Part shown: piece by piece, positions 8,763-16,163 of the stretch | Layout of the letters: the number at the start of each line of letters is the position of its first letter | Position numbering within the stretch: position 1 is the first letter of the stretch | Virus record (IMG/VR): IMGVR_UViG_3300032293_000735 | Coordinates: 1 to 22,073 of that record | Length of the DNA stretch: 22,073 nucleotides | DNA from: a virus | Direction: 5' to 3' (one strand) | Translations under genes and position numbers: made by a program | The notes under the pieces: generated by a model | Database searches by the model: none | What the model was told of the DNA's origin: nothing | What the model saw: the letters and a program-made list of their open reading frames with translations, nothing else

Positions 8763-9733
8763 TTACGCTCCCATGGTGGTACATAGACTGGGGCTTCGTA
8801 AACTTTAGGTTGTTCTGTTTGCCACTTCTGAACATTCGGGTCGTTGTACAGAATATTCGCCGCTTCTTGGTAGGTTTCAGGAGTCCAGTTAATATTGACC
8901 GTTCCAGCGCGTTCTTTTACTAGATTATTCCGTAGCGCGATATCCATCATTTGCAGCTTTTTTTCTTGAGGAAGAGCTAAATATTCCTTCCCAAAGTTTT
9001 CCACATTGGTGGCAAACTCAAAGATATCTTGACTTTGTAAATCTTGGTTTTTACCGCTATTTACAAACTTATTGTTTACCCACTGGCCTTTGTCGTTATA
9101 ACCAACAAAGTCTTTTGGCAAAGTCTTGTCTTGAGCTTTTAACGCTGCGTCTTTTGTATCCACCCATTCAGGTTTTAAGCCAGTAAACCCGTAATATTTT
9201 TCGAGGCGTTTCCATCGCTCTTTTTCGTAGTTTTTTGGTCTTGGTGGCCGAATAGTTCCAATTACCGCTCCCACAAGAGCCCCAATCCCGCCACCTATTG
9301 CTGTTCCTTTTGGTCCAAAAAAGCTTCCAATTGAAGCACCCGTTTGAGCTCCAGAAACCGCCGAGCGGGTTGCTCCCCCCCGTTCTACAATATCTCTCGA
9401 TAAATTGTATCCGCCTAACGCTGTGCCGACTACTGGCGCGACATAGCCGCCCGCCGAACCTGCTGTTTGTGCACCCGCTTGCCCCGCTCCTTGAGTTCCA
9501 GCTTGCGTTGCGACTTGAGTTCCGCTTTGAGCAAGAGCCTCCCCTGCGCGTCTCTTTACCTCTCCAAGTACAATCTCACCGCCAATGTTTGCCGCTTCTT
9601 TCCCAATAATTTCAGCAGATGTAGGCGTATTCGTCTGAGTAATAACCTGCGGTGCCCCTGATGGACTAGTGGTTGCCTGTTCCCTCCTCTTTTGTTCGCG
9701 CCTAAACCACTCGGCGTAATCAACATACGGCAT
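8759..9733 (-). CDS. Virion-module protein with glycine-zipper hydrophobic domain
   Basis: 324 residues. Residues 1-60 are charged and helical. Residues 68-95 are a Gly/Ala/Gln/Thr repeat (TQVATQAGTQGAGQAGAQTAG). Residues 95-161 form a long uncharged glycine-zipper region ending GTAIGGGIGALVGAVIGTI. The remaining 160 residues are soluble and helical with several aromatics, ending in YVPPWERK. Glycine zippers pack membrane helices closely and occur in pore- or channel-forming proteins. The gene lies between adaptor and nozzle, where T7 has none. The start has AGGG 6 bases upstream. A role as an ejected membrane-channel component is a guess from composition; it may instead be a tail protein. 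Confidence 0.6.
   Translation of the reverse strand: MPYVDYAEWFRREQKRREQATTSPSGAPQVITQTNTPTSAEIIGKEAANIGGEIVLGEVKRRAGEALAQSGTQVATQAGTQGAGQAGAQTAGSAGGYVAPVVGTALGGYNLSRDIVERGGATRSAVSGAQTGASIGSFFGPKGTAIGGGIGALVGAVIGTIRPPRPKNYEKERWKRLEKYYGFTGLKPEWVDTKDAALKAQDKTLPKDFVGYNDKGQWVNNKFVNSGKNQDLQSQDIFEFATNVENFGKEYLALPQEKKLQMMDIALRNNLVKERAGTVNINWTPETYQEAANILYNDPNVQKWQTEQPKVYEAPVYVPPWERK
9251..9451 (-). other. Glycine-zipper segment within the 324-residue virion protein
   Basis: Codes residues 95-161. Glycines recur every 3-4 residues in GASIGSFFG and GGGIGALVGAVIG. The region is long enough for two membrane helices with a charged turn near residues 113-123 (RDIVERGGATR). Confidence 0.6.
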
Positions 9734-9736
9734 CGG

Positions 9737-11728
9737 TTACCCTTGAATAAACATGGCATGAGTACTGCCTGTCGATACTTTGCGAATGTTTGGCAAGCTA
9801 CTTATTAAGACTGGAGAGTTTGCGCTTTGTGTTCCATCCCCAATGTAACCCATTGTCGAACCCCATCCCCAAAGTTCTCCATTAGTTTTTAAGGCGTGTC
9901 TCATTTCAGTATAAGCACCCACTTTACTAAAGGATGCCCAATTTGTTGCGGATCCTACTTGGAGAGGGGTTGTGCTTGAGGTTGTTCCCCCGAGCCCTAA
10001 TGCGGCTGCGCTAATTGCGCCGATTGTGTTCCCCCAACTCCACAGCGTTCCATCCGTTTTAATCGCATGACTAATATGGGTACTACATGCAACCTTTGCC
10101 CAATTATTTGCCGTCCCAATTTGGGTTGGGCTGTAAAAAACTCCCCCTGGGCTGCCTGTTGTAATCTGTCCTGCCGAAGCGTCTCCCCATCCCCATAACG
10201 TACCATCAGCTTTTATGCCAAGAGCGTGACCTCCGTAAGAGCCCCCATTCGTTGCAGCTACGCTTAACCATGTTCCCGGTATTTGAATTGGGGTCGCAGA
10301 ACTTGTTTGATTGCCTTGGCCAAGCCATCCATAGGAGTTTCCGCCCCATCCCCATAAGGTGTCATCTGTTTTTAATGCCAATGTAAAAAAGTTAGTACAA
10401 AATACCTCTTTCCAATTTGTATCGGTTCCAACCTGCAAAGGGATTAAACTTTGGGCACCGCCTGGAATCATAAAAACGTTATTGTTTTCTCCTCCCCATA
10501 TCCACATAGTGCCATTGCTTTTTATTCCTGCTGAGTAATAAAGCCCCGAACTAACTTTTGCCCAATCTGTAGCTGTTCCAGCTTGTGTTGGCTGCGATCT
10601 TTGAGTCGTGGTGCCATCGCCAAGTTGACCGTAATAATTGCTACCCCAACCCCAAAGCGTACCATCACTTTTTATTGCAAGAGTGCTGTGCAAATTAGGA
10701 TACCCTTCGCACTCAATATCAATCCAATTACTTCCACTAATTGTATTTGTTGGGTAAAGAAAATCTGTGCTACCAGCTAATTGGTTTACACTATTGCTTC
10801 CAAACCCAAACAAAACACCAGGATAAACTGGCACAGTAGGCACAACCGGAGTTACAGGGGTACTACTTACACCACCGATAAACCCAACGTCTCGGCATCC
10901 GGTATCAAGAAACCCACAGTTATAGCGGAATATATTACTAGTCCTACCGCCGTTGCGTTCGGCTAGATCGTTCCTTAACCCGATGTTAAACTCGGCTTCT
11001 AAATCCTGATACTCAAGCCCCTTCATCCGGTAGAATCGGGCTAAAATTCCCTTCATCAGGATTGAGGGTTCAATTAAAGGCTCGTCCGTATCAGCGATAA
11101 AACGCTCATAAAGGACGTTCGCCTTCCGTGTCCACGTAATCGTCCCATCGGCTCCATTGTTGGCGATTGTAGGGGCAGAAGTGCCCGCTGTGCCGCTTGT
11201 ATTTGCAGTCCAATACTCACCATCGGAGAACACCCACATGCCCGCTGTAACGCTCATAGAGGCCGCCCATTCTCGGGGCTTTATCCATGTCTTCGAGCGG
11301 TAAAAGAGGCTGATTGTTTCATTACCCACCGGAGTAGGGTGCATCGCAACGGCTCTTGCGCCTTTGCTGTTTTGCGATACGCGAAATGCAAACTTAATTC
11401 CGGCGTTACCCGTTTGTGTAAGTGCCTGCCATTCCCGAGGCGTTATTGGGCCTCGTATCGGAGTCATGTCGCCCGTGTACCATGCGGTCGAATCGAGTAG
11501 TTCAGCGCAATCAGCGGGAAGCGTCTGGTTAGTTCCAGCAACAAGGGAGAGGGAAGAGAGCTTAGTAAGCTGTGGCCAATCGAACATCCGAACGGCTTCA
11601 ATGCCTCGTTCGTTGGCAATCGCTAGCAACTGTCTAGTTGTCGCGTCCGTATTGTTGATTATGGATGTCGGGCGAGGAAAGCCACCAAAATCACAAGCAT
11701 CTTGGAGAACAGATAGAAGAGTCGCCAC
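9737..11728 (-). CDS. Tail adaptor (gatekeeper) fused to a seven-repeat RCC1-like beta-propeller
   Basis: 663 residues in two parts. Residues 1-285 resemble podovirus head-to-tail adaptors (T7 gp11 or P22 gp4 type): helical N-terminus with MFDWPQLTK, then [21 protein letters not shown] and a C-terminal helix near 205-260 ([28 protein letters not shown]). A small carbohydrate-binding-like insert sits at 154-204. After a Pro/Val/Thr linker (286-304), residues 305-663 hold seven repeats with the RCC1-like core LWGWG, followed in several by G-QLGDG. The start is GTG, with AGGA 9 bases upstream; it is the first gene after the head-tail terminator. The adaptor half should sit under the portal. The propeller would project from the neck or tail and may bind a host or capsid surface. 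The fusion reads through in one frame, without frameshift. Confidence 0.8.
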   Translation of the reverse strand: MATLLSVLQDACDFGGFPRPTSIINNTDATTRQLLAIANERGIEAVRMFDWPQLTKLSSLSLVAGTNQTLPADCAELLDSTAWYTGDMTPIRGPITPREWQALTQTGNAGIKFAFRVSQNSKGARAVAMHPTPVGNETISLFYRSKTWIKPREWAASMSVTAGMWVFSDGEYWTANTSGTAGTSAPTIANNGADGTITWTRKANVLYERFIADTDEPLIEPSILMKGILARFYRMKGLEYQDLEAEFNIGLRNDLAERNGGRTSNIFRYNCGFLDTGCRDVGFIGGVSSTPVTPVVPTVPVYPGVLFGFGSNSVNQLAGSTDFLYPTNTISGSNWIDIECEGYPNLHSTLAIKSDGTLWGWGSNYYGQLGDGTTTQRSQPTQAGTATDWAKVSSGLYYSAGIKSNGTMWIWGGENNNVFMIPGGAQSLIPLQVGTDTNWKEVFCTNFFTLALKTDDTLWGWGGNSYGWLGQGNQTSSATPIQIPGTWLSVAATNGGSYGGHALGIKADGTLWGWGDASAGQITTGSPGGVFYSPTQIGTANNWAKVACSTHISHAIKTDGTLWSWGNTIGAISAAALGLGGTTSSTTPLQVGSATNWASFSKVGAYTEMRHALKTNGELWGWGSTMGYIGDGTQSANSPVLISSLPNIRKVSTGSTHAMFIQG
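9740..10816 (-). repeat. RCC1-like propeller repeats (seven blades) in the adaptor
   Basis: Codes residues 305-663. Repeat cores are at 305 (VLFGFGSN), 358 ([15 protein letters not shown]), 408 (MWIWGGEN), 458 ([15 protein letters not shown]), 511 (LWGWGDAS), 562 (LWSWGNTIG) and 619 ([14 protein letters not shown]). Each is preceded by (A/G)IK(S/T/A)(D/N)GT or a close variant. The spacing is about 50-57 residues. The last strand HAMFIQG would pair with the first core to close the ring. DNA repeats are visible too, for example matching stretches around 10190-10225 and 10655-10690. Confidence 0.85.
11117..11269 (-). other. Carbohydrate-binding-like insert in the adaptor core
   Basis: Codes residues 154-204. 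The pattern [18 protein letters not shown], then SAPT and GADGTITWT, matches the small beta module (CBM5/12-like) often found in phage tail proteins. It splits the adaptor between the strand [10 protein letters not shown] and the helix [12 protein letters not shown]. Confidence 0.55.
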
Positions 11729-11804
11729 GTTTCAAAATCCTGTAAGACTTCAAAACGGAGAGGCTCTAAGTAGGGCCGCCGTCGGTAACGCTCTTTACGG
11801 GTAC

Positions 11805-11834
11805 AAAAGGGGGGTCGAGCGGTGTCCCCCCTTT
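11805..11834 (-). terminator. Rho-independent-type terminator between head and tail modules
   Basis: On the minus strand the transcript reads AAAGGGGGG, an 11-base loop, then CCCCCCTTTT. This gives a perfect 9-bp stem (11826-11834 with 11806-11814) followed by a four-T run at 11808-11805. It lies in the only sizeable gap of the window (11729-11866), right after the last head-module gene. The T-run is short, so termination may be partial. In T7 the T-phi terminator holds the same place, between capsid gene 10 and tail gene 11. Confidence 0.7.
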
Positions 11835-11866
11835 ATCTTATGTTAATTGCAGCTATTTTGCCACAA

Positions 11867-12430
11867 CTACTTTTTGCCTTTTACAAGCTCTTTCAACATA
11901 TCTTGTAACTCTGCATTTTGCTTCTGCATCGCCGCCATCTGCTCTTTTAGGGCTTCGACTTCAGCATTCGGAGTAGGACGAGCGTTTAAGTAATCCTGAG
12001 AACGTCGCCGCATGTTCATTGCTCCGATTCCAATAGCGGAAAGAGCGTGGTCGCCTATTTTTGACAACTGTTCAACCGAAAAAACATGGGCTCTTGTGCA
12101 CATATCTTTTTGCACTTCGGTAAACCCAAGAACATCAAGAGGGGTGCCCAAGTCTTGACCTTCGTCAAGTTTCCATCGTCGGTAGATTTCGGAGAATCTT
12201 TTAATGTCATCTGAGGTTGCAATCCTCACGATGGTATCGCCACCTGGTACTTTAATCTCGATATATTCAATCTGCACTTCAGGGTCGTACACGTCGCGGC
12301 CTTCTATACGGCTCTCCTCGCTCTTGAATTTTGGCCCCGTATAAAACCTCACCCGCAGTGCGGAGTCGTCACCGTGGCGCATCCTCTGGCCTGGAAGGGG
12401 CATTCTATCTTCTTGTATCTGCGGAAACAT
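11867..12430 (-). CDS. Unrecognised phage protein with C-terminal coiled coil
   Basis: 187 residues, not recognised by name. The first half is soluble and charged (RVRFYTGPKFKSEESRIEG). The middle has the segments KRFSEIYRRWKLDEGQDLGT and FSVEQLSKIGDHALSAIG, a pattern seen in conserved proteins beside phage capsid genes. Residues 155-187 are a heptad-like coiled coil (VEALKEQMAAMQKQNAELQD) with a basic end KGKK. It is the last gene before the terminator. The start has AGGA close to the ATG. A head-associated or assembly role is inferred only from position. Confidence 0.7.
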   Translation of the reverse strand: MFPQIQEDRMPLPGQRMRHGDDSALRVRFYTGPKFKSEESRIEGRDVYDPEVQIEYIEIKVPGGDTIVRIATSDDIKRFSEIYRRWKLDEGQDLGTPLDVLGFTEVQKDMCTRAHVFSVEQLSKIGDHALSAIGIGAMNMRRRSQDYLNARPTPNAEVEALKEQMAAMQKQNAELQDMLKELVKGKK

Positions 12431-12449
12431 AAATCCTCATTGGTTAATA

Positions 12450-12469
12450 GGGGAGAGCCGCCCCTCCCC
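12450..12469 (-). other. Small GC-rich hairpin between decoration gene and next gene
   Basis: On the minus strand GGGGAG and CTCCCC can pair around an 8-base loop in the 51-base gap. No T-run follows, so it is unlikely to be a full terminator. It may slow ribosomes or protect the upstream mRNA end. Confidence 0.35.
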
Positions 12470-12481
12470 GTTAGTTATGCC

Positions 12482-12985
12482 TTAGTTGCTCGCCTGATAA
12501 ACAAGCTCGCCAGGGCAGAAAATACGGATGTTAGCATCCGCCGCAGACACCGCCGCTGAATCACTGTGGAACGCATTAAGCGTCTTACCTGTGATAGCCG
12601 CATCGTCCAGTTTCCCGTCAGTAGTGCTAAGGGATATCTGAGCGTTAGCCGCAATCGCCGCCGCTGAAGTAGCGTTGAGCAGTCCACCAGTTCCAACCCA
12701 TGCGTAATTACCGTTTGGGATGTTATCAAACTGAGGAATACAAACAGCCCCTGCGCTTGCATCATCACCCGCAGCTTTTAACTCAAGTTCACCGCTTGTG
12801 CTATTTACTCTCAAGAAATACGCCAACCGAAGCGTGGCAGCACTTCCAAGAGCATTTTTCACAAGGCGGTAAATTTTGCTATCTTTACCAATAACAACGT
12901 GACCAGTGTTAAATCCCACTGGAAGCGTTGGCGCGTTCCATTCCAATTCAACCCCACCAAGGGGCTCATATATTCCAATACCCAT
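12482..12985 (-). CDS. Probable capsid decoration (cement) protein
   Basis: 167 residues, beta-rich, directly after the capsid gene. The N-terminal half (TGHVVIGKDSKIYRLVKNA) and the segment GAVCIPQFDNIPNGNYAWVG resemble small phage capsid-cement proteins with a compact beta fold. The C-terminal half is Ala/Ser/Asp-rich. It has the strongest ribosome-binding site of the window: AGGAGG at 12994-12999, 8 bases before the ATG. Strong initiation just after the capsid gene fits a protein needed in hundreds of copies. The family assignment is tentative; a head-fibre protein is an alternative. Confidence 0.6.
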   Translation of the reverse strand: MGIGIYEPLGGVELEWNAPTLPVGFNTGHVVIGKDSKIYRLVKNALGSAATLRLAYFLRVNSTSGELELKAAGDDASAGAVCIPQFDNIPNGNYAWVGTGGLLNATSAAAIAANAQISLSTTDGKLDDAAITGKTLNAFHSDSAAVSAADANIRIFCPGELVYQASN

Positions 12986-12993
12986 TTTATAAG

Positions 12994-12999
12994 CCTCCT
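12994..12999 (-). promoter_or_regulatory. Consensus Shine-Dalgarno for the decoration gene
   Basis: Minus-strand AGGAGG, 8 bases before the ATG at 12985, in the 18-base gap after the capsid stop. It is the best match to the 16S tail seen in this window. Confidence 0.75.
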
Positions 13000-13003
13000 A
13001 GCA

Positions 13004-13981
13004 TTAAGGTTTAGCATGTCCCTGAAGGAACAAGTTGCGAGCAGTCATATTACCAGCCCACGCAAGGTAACGGACAGTTGCATCTTGGTTGAACGAGTCA
13101 CGAGCTTTCAAAGGCACGAAGTTACGCTTCGATGCAGTTTTGAAGAACAAGTGGTTCATGTTTAGGAAGTGAGTTGTGGTTGCATTCGCAATACCCTGAT
13201 ACCCACCGCCGTTAACAACTGGAACGCCCATGAACTCAAGGCCAGTGCCAATCGTATCAACGGTGCCTTCACCCACTTTCATGATGCGCTGGATGGTCTG
13301 CAAGGACTCTCTATAAAGTCTAAAATGCGTTCCACCTGCGTATATAAGGGTAGGTTTTTCAGCGTTACGGGTTAGTCCGTCGAAACAGATTCCGTAAAAC
13401 TGCTGAATATTGGCATTGGTGAGGGAAGCAAACCCAAGATCGGAAGCATCAAATATCTGATTCCGCGCCCAAGTATAGGTTCCTCGATCAATTCCACCAA
13501 CCGAACCAGAAGTGTTTGCAGAAGGGTTAAGGAGTCCCAAACCACCAATCTGCTTTCCACCGTCGGCTGTCCCATCGGATTCAACGTCCGTTGCCATCGA
13601 GTTCATCATGGTGTACTCAGCGGCTTCGATTCTCTTTTCAAGGAGGTCGAATACCTGCTCAGGTCCAGTATTCTGAACGTCGCTTTCAAGTCCGTTAATT
13701 ACAACGGCAACCGCTACCTGCTTCCAGTTAAACCGAAAAGCCGTGAACTGTTCGGTCTGAGAAGTGTTAAGAACCTCAGAACCAGCATAACGCTGATAAG
13801 AGGGGTTTTCTGCAAACAGCTGCTCTTCGAGGATGGATTCTCCACCCGCAACTAGCTTCTGGTTGTCTTTCATAAAACGAAGCAAAGGGATGTTTTTCGA
13901 TATCCCATCTGCCATCTTTTTCGATCTCTTGTACATCGTTACGGTGAGCATTTCACCGATAGATGCGTTAGGCGTTGCCAT
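13004..13981 (-). CDS. Major capsid protein (HK97-fold type)
   Basis: 325 residues. The gene follows the scaffold by 10 bases, with AGGG 8 bases before the ATG. The segment NQKLVAGGESILEEQLFAEN, then YQRYAGSEVL and FRFNWKQVAVAVVINGLE, is characteristic of a phage capsid family with an N-arm and E-loop. Residues 110-135 form the long spine-like helix (EKRIEAAEYTMMNSMATDV). The C-terminal part has beta strands ending in VRYLAWAGNMTARNLF. There is no separate protease gene or propeptide in view, so assembly probably relies on the upstream scaffold alone. Placement between scaffold and decoration supports the call. Confidence 0.88.
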   Translation of the reverse strand: MATPNASIGEMLTVTMYKRSKKMADGISKNIPLLRFMKDNQKLVAGGESILEEQLFAENPSYQRYAGSEVLNTSQTEQFTAFRFNWKQVAVAVVINGLESDVQNTGPEQVFDLLEKRIEAAEYTMMNSMATDVESDGTADGGKQIGGLGLLNPSANTSGSVGGIDRGTYTWARNQIFDASDLGFASLTNANIQQFYGICFDGLTRNAEKPTLIYAGGTHFRLYRESLQTIQRIMKVGEGTVDTIGTGLEFMGVPVVNGGGYQGIANATTTHFLNMNHLFFKTASKRNFVPLKARDSFNQDATVRYLAWAGNMTARNLFLQGHAKP

Positions 13982-13991
13982 TATTTATCCC

Positions 13992-14963
13992 TTAAAAATA
14001 TCCAGTTTCTTTTGCCGCCTGCATTAAGGCTTCGCGGATATTGGCAGGTTCCTTTGTCCTAGTAGGCGCACCGCTAATGCCACTAACTCCGCTAGCTGCT
14101 CGCCTTACGGATTGCGGTACCGGCTGTGGCCTCCTTAATGAAGCAAAAGAAGGGTGGCGCAGTGCAGCTCCGTAGGCCGTTTCCAGTTGTTCTTCAAACG
14201 AGAGGTAGGGATAGCTTTGCTGAATCTCTGGAATAATCTGGGCCATTGCTTGCCGGACCTCGGCAAAATGCGGCTTTGCAGCCCCCCAGTTATTAACGTA
14301 ATCAGTTAGTTGCCCTAACTCAATTTGCCTCTGCTGTTCTGCGATACCTTGTCTTTGCGCTTCAATTTGACTCTGCTGGTCCCTTAACTGCCATCGCGCT
14401 TGCCTTACTTCAGGCGGTTCGTTCAGCTCTGGGTCGCTTGCAAGGTCGTGCAGGGAGATACGATTCATATCGGCAAAACGCTTAATAAACCCCGAAGGGT
14501 CTTTCATCATCTCACCCCGTTCAGCCAAAAGACGTTCAACGATTTGGCCTCTGGATACGTTATGCTTCTGTAACTCTGCGTCATACGGTTTAAGAGCCTT
14601 ATCGACTTCCTCAAAGGTCTTTCGCATGTTTGCAAACTGCCCTCCGATCTTGCTGATGTATGAGTGCATTTGGGCTTCGCGCTGATTGATGTACTTTCGC
14701 ACATCTTTCGGAACGCTTGCCCAACGCTGGCGCATCTCAGCAACCCACTGTTCAGGCTCAGGGATGTCCTCTTCCGTTTCACCTAAGACTGGCTCCTCTT
14801 CAGGAGTTTCTTCGGCTTCTTCTTCAAAGGTGGCTTCCTCGTCGTCGCCTGCTTCATCGGTCTGTGGTAAATCTTGTTCTTCGGCCTCCTCAACTTCTGA
14901 GCCTTCGTTAAGCTCGTTGAGATCCTCAGCCGCTTCCATTAAATCATTTCGCACGTCGCTCAT
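13992..14963 (-). CDS. Scaffold protein for procapsid assembly
   Basis: 323 residues. Residues 1-68 are extremely acidic (runs such as EEAEEQ and FEEEAEETPEEEP). The rest is helical and Gln/Arg/Glu-rich, with a coiled coil near 190-215 (QSQIEAQRQGIAEQQRQIEL) and a basic region near 275-290 (LRRPQPVPQSVRRAASG). The acidic-start, helical-rod and basic-end design, right before the capsid gene, is typical of scaffold proteins that bind the inside of the capsid shell through the C-terminal part. It overlaps the preceding gene by 4 bases (ATGA), so translation is coupled. No protease motif is seen. Confidence 0.82.
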   Translation of the reverse strand: MSDVRNDLMEAAEDLNELNEGSEVEEAEEQDLPQTDEAGDDEEATFEEEAEETPEEEPVLGETEEDIPEPEQWVAEMRQRWASVPKDVRKYINQREAQMHSYISKIGGQFANMRKTFEEVDKALKPYDAELQKHNVSRGQIVERLLAERGEMMKDPSGFIKRFADMNRISLHDLASDPELNEPPEVRQARWQLRDQQSQIEAQRQGIAEQQRQIELGQLTDYVNNWGAAKPHFAEVRQAMAQIIPEIQQSYPYLSFEEQLETAYGAALRHPSFASLRRPQPVPQSVRRAASGVSGISGAPTRTKEPANIREALMQAAKETGYF

Positions 14964-15367
14964 CGGCGTAATCCTTCGGTTATATCGTTAGGGTCTACTT
15001 CTTCGCAGTCTCTTAACTCTTGAGGGACGTTTGCATTAATGTAATCTTTGTCACCTCTCATCGCTGCGGCATACCACGCCTTTACTTGTTCGATATCCTC
15101 CCGTAGTCCTTCAATTTGTTTATTTTGATGCATCCCAACCGATGCCCATGTTCGATCATCATCGATCTCAACATATCCTCTTTCTTTAGTTACACGACGA
15201 AACGCACTCTTACTGTCGAACGTTTCCCCAGTTGCAGGGTGAAAGGTTGCTTTTATCGTGTCTTGGTGCACAGCGTGAACAGGGTAGGGGATTCGTTCAT
15301 CTCCACATGAAACAAGTTTCCCAACTGCGGGGTCATATCGCCACTTGCCTCTTATTCCTTCGCTCAT
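14960..15367 (-). CDS. Conserved phage protein of unknown function before scaffold
   Basis: 135 residues. The N-terminal 75 residues follow a pattern common in small phage head-module proteins: KWRYDPAVGKLV, then HPATGETFDSKSAFRRVTKE and RGYVEIDDDR. The second half is helical and acidic. No catalytic or metal-binding motif is complete; only two cysteines are present, far apart. It shares an ATGA overlap with the scaffold gene, so it is probably made at similar times. Function is not known to me. Confidence 0.7.
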   Translation of the reverse strand: MSEGIRGKWRYDPAVGKLVSCGDERIPYPVHAVHQDTIKATFHPATGETFDSKSAFRRVTKERGYVEIDDDRTWASVGMHQNKQIEGLREDIEQVKAWYAAAMRGDKDYINANVPQELRDCEEVDPNDITEGLRR

Positions 15368-15371
15368 CGTA

Positions 15372-16160
15372 TCAATCCATTGCCATTAAATACTCAAGGA
15401 GAAAGTCTAAATCGCGCAACTCTTCTTCCTCTTTTCTAGCTTTTTCAGCCGCTCTAAGTTCTTCCTCCGCCCGCTGTCTTGCTAAGACTTGTTCGAGTTC
15501 AAATAGGCGTCGTTCTGCATCCCTCCGCGCTTGTGCTTTCCCTTCTTCAATCAACGATAATAATCGTGATTGAATATCAAGGAATTTCGCTTCGGCATCA
15601 AGAATCTTATAATTTGATTCTAACAGAGAAAGTTGGTTGTCAATAGATATCTTTGCAGCGGCAAAAGTCCCGTTTGTCAAGGCTTTACTGCTTTGCTCTA
15701 TTGTTTCCGCTATTTTCTGAGTAGCTTCCCTTATTTTCCGTTGCGCTCGCTTTACGCGCTTTTTTGGCTTTTTTTCTGCAATTATCCAGATTTCTTGATA
15801 AATCTTTGTAGGCGCTAAATCGCTTGCGGTAAGAGTGCAGTCTCCAAGCGTTTTTATTACCGTCCCAGTCACCGAGGTGAGTAGGGTGCCCGTGGCAATT
15901 AAGCTAGCAGGTTGCAAAGTGGCGGTAATGGTCCCTGTAATCCCCGCACTTGCGATAGTGCCACTGCTCGATAGTGTGGCATTATTAAGCGTTTTTTCGA
16001 CAGTACCAGTGATGGGCGCACCAGTAACATTGCCGACACTGGATAATGTGGCGGCCCCGAGCGTTTTTGTAACAGTTGCGGTTATAGGCGTGGCAGGAGC
16101 TACTAGGGGCAATAACCCCACTTCACTAGCTGCCCCGTCATATAGTAAACGCCGCGACAC
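15372..16160 (-). CDS. Repeat-plus-coiled-coil structural protein
   Basis: 262 residues. Residues 26-116 hold four tandem repeats of about 24 residues with the core TGTVxKTLGxATLSSxG; residues 118-128 form a hydrophobic bridge (TKIYQEIWIIA). Residues 129-255 are a long basic then acidic coiled coil (KKPKKRVKRAQRKIREATQK ... AEEELRAAEKARKEEEEL). The start is GTG, with AGGA 10 bases upstream. Repeats of this type are common in phage structural proteins and probably form beta-structure. A head-fibre or tail-fibre-like oligomer held together by the coiled coil is inferred. Not recognised by name. Confidence 0.65.
   Translation of the reverse strand: MSRRLLYDGAASEVGLLPLVAPATPITATVTKTLGAATLSSVGNVTGAPITGTVEKTLNNATLSSSGTIASAGITGTITATLQPASLIATGTLLTSVTGTVIKTLGDCTLTASDLAPTKIYQEIWIIAEKKPKKRVKRAQRKIREATQKIAETIEQSSKALTNGTFAAAKISIDNQLSLLESNYKILDAEAKFLDIQSRLLSLIEEGKAQARRDAERRLFELEQVLARQRAEEELRAAEKARKEEEELRDLDFLLEYLMAMD
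15813..16085 (-). repeat. Four 24-residue Thr/Gly-rich tandem repeats
   Basis: Codes residues 26-116 of the gene. Repeats start at residues 26 (ITATVTKTLGAATLSS), 50 (ITGTVEKTLNNATLSS), 74 (ITGTITATLQPASLIA) and 97 (VTGTVIKTLGDCTLTA). The period is 24, 24 and 23 residues. The fourth is the shortest and ends the array. Confidence 0.85.
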
Positions 16161-16163
16161 TTT

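Noticed and set aside
12450-12469. Second head-module terminator after the decoration gene
   Set aside because: The 6-bp stem is not followed by a T-run and the next gene starts 20 bases on. Kept only as a hairpin.
14507-14782. Alternative minus-strand frame within the scaffold
   Set aside because: It lies wholly inside the scaffold gene, has Arg/Ser-rich composition typical of a shifted frame, and shows no start signal. The scaffold frame has clear scaffold composition.
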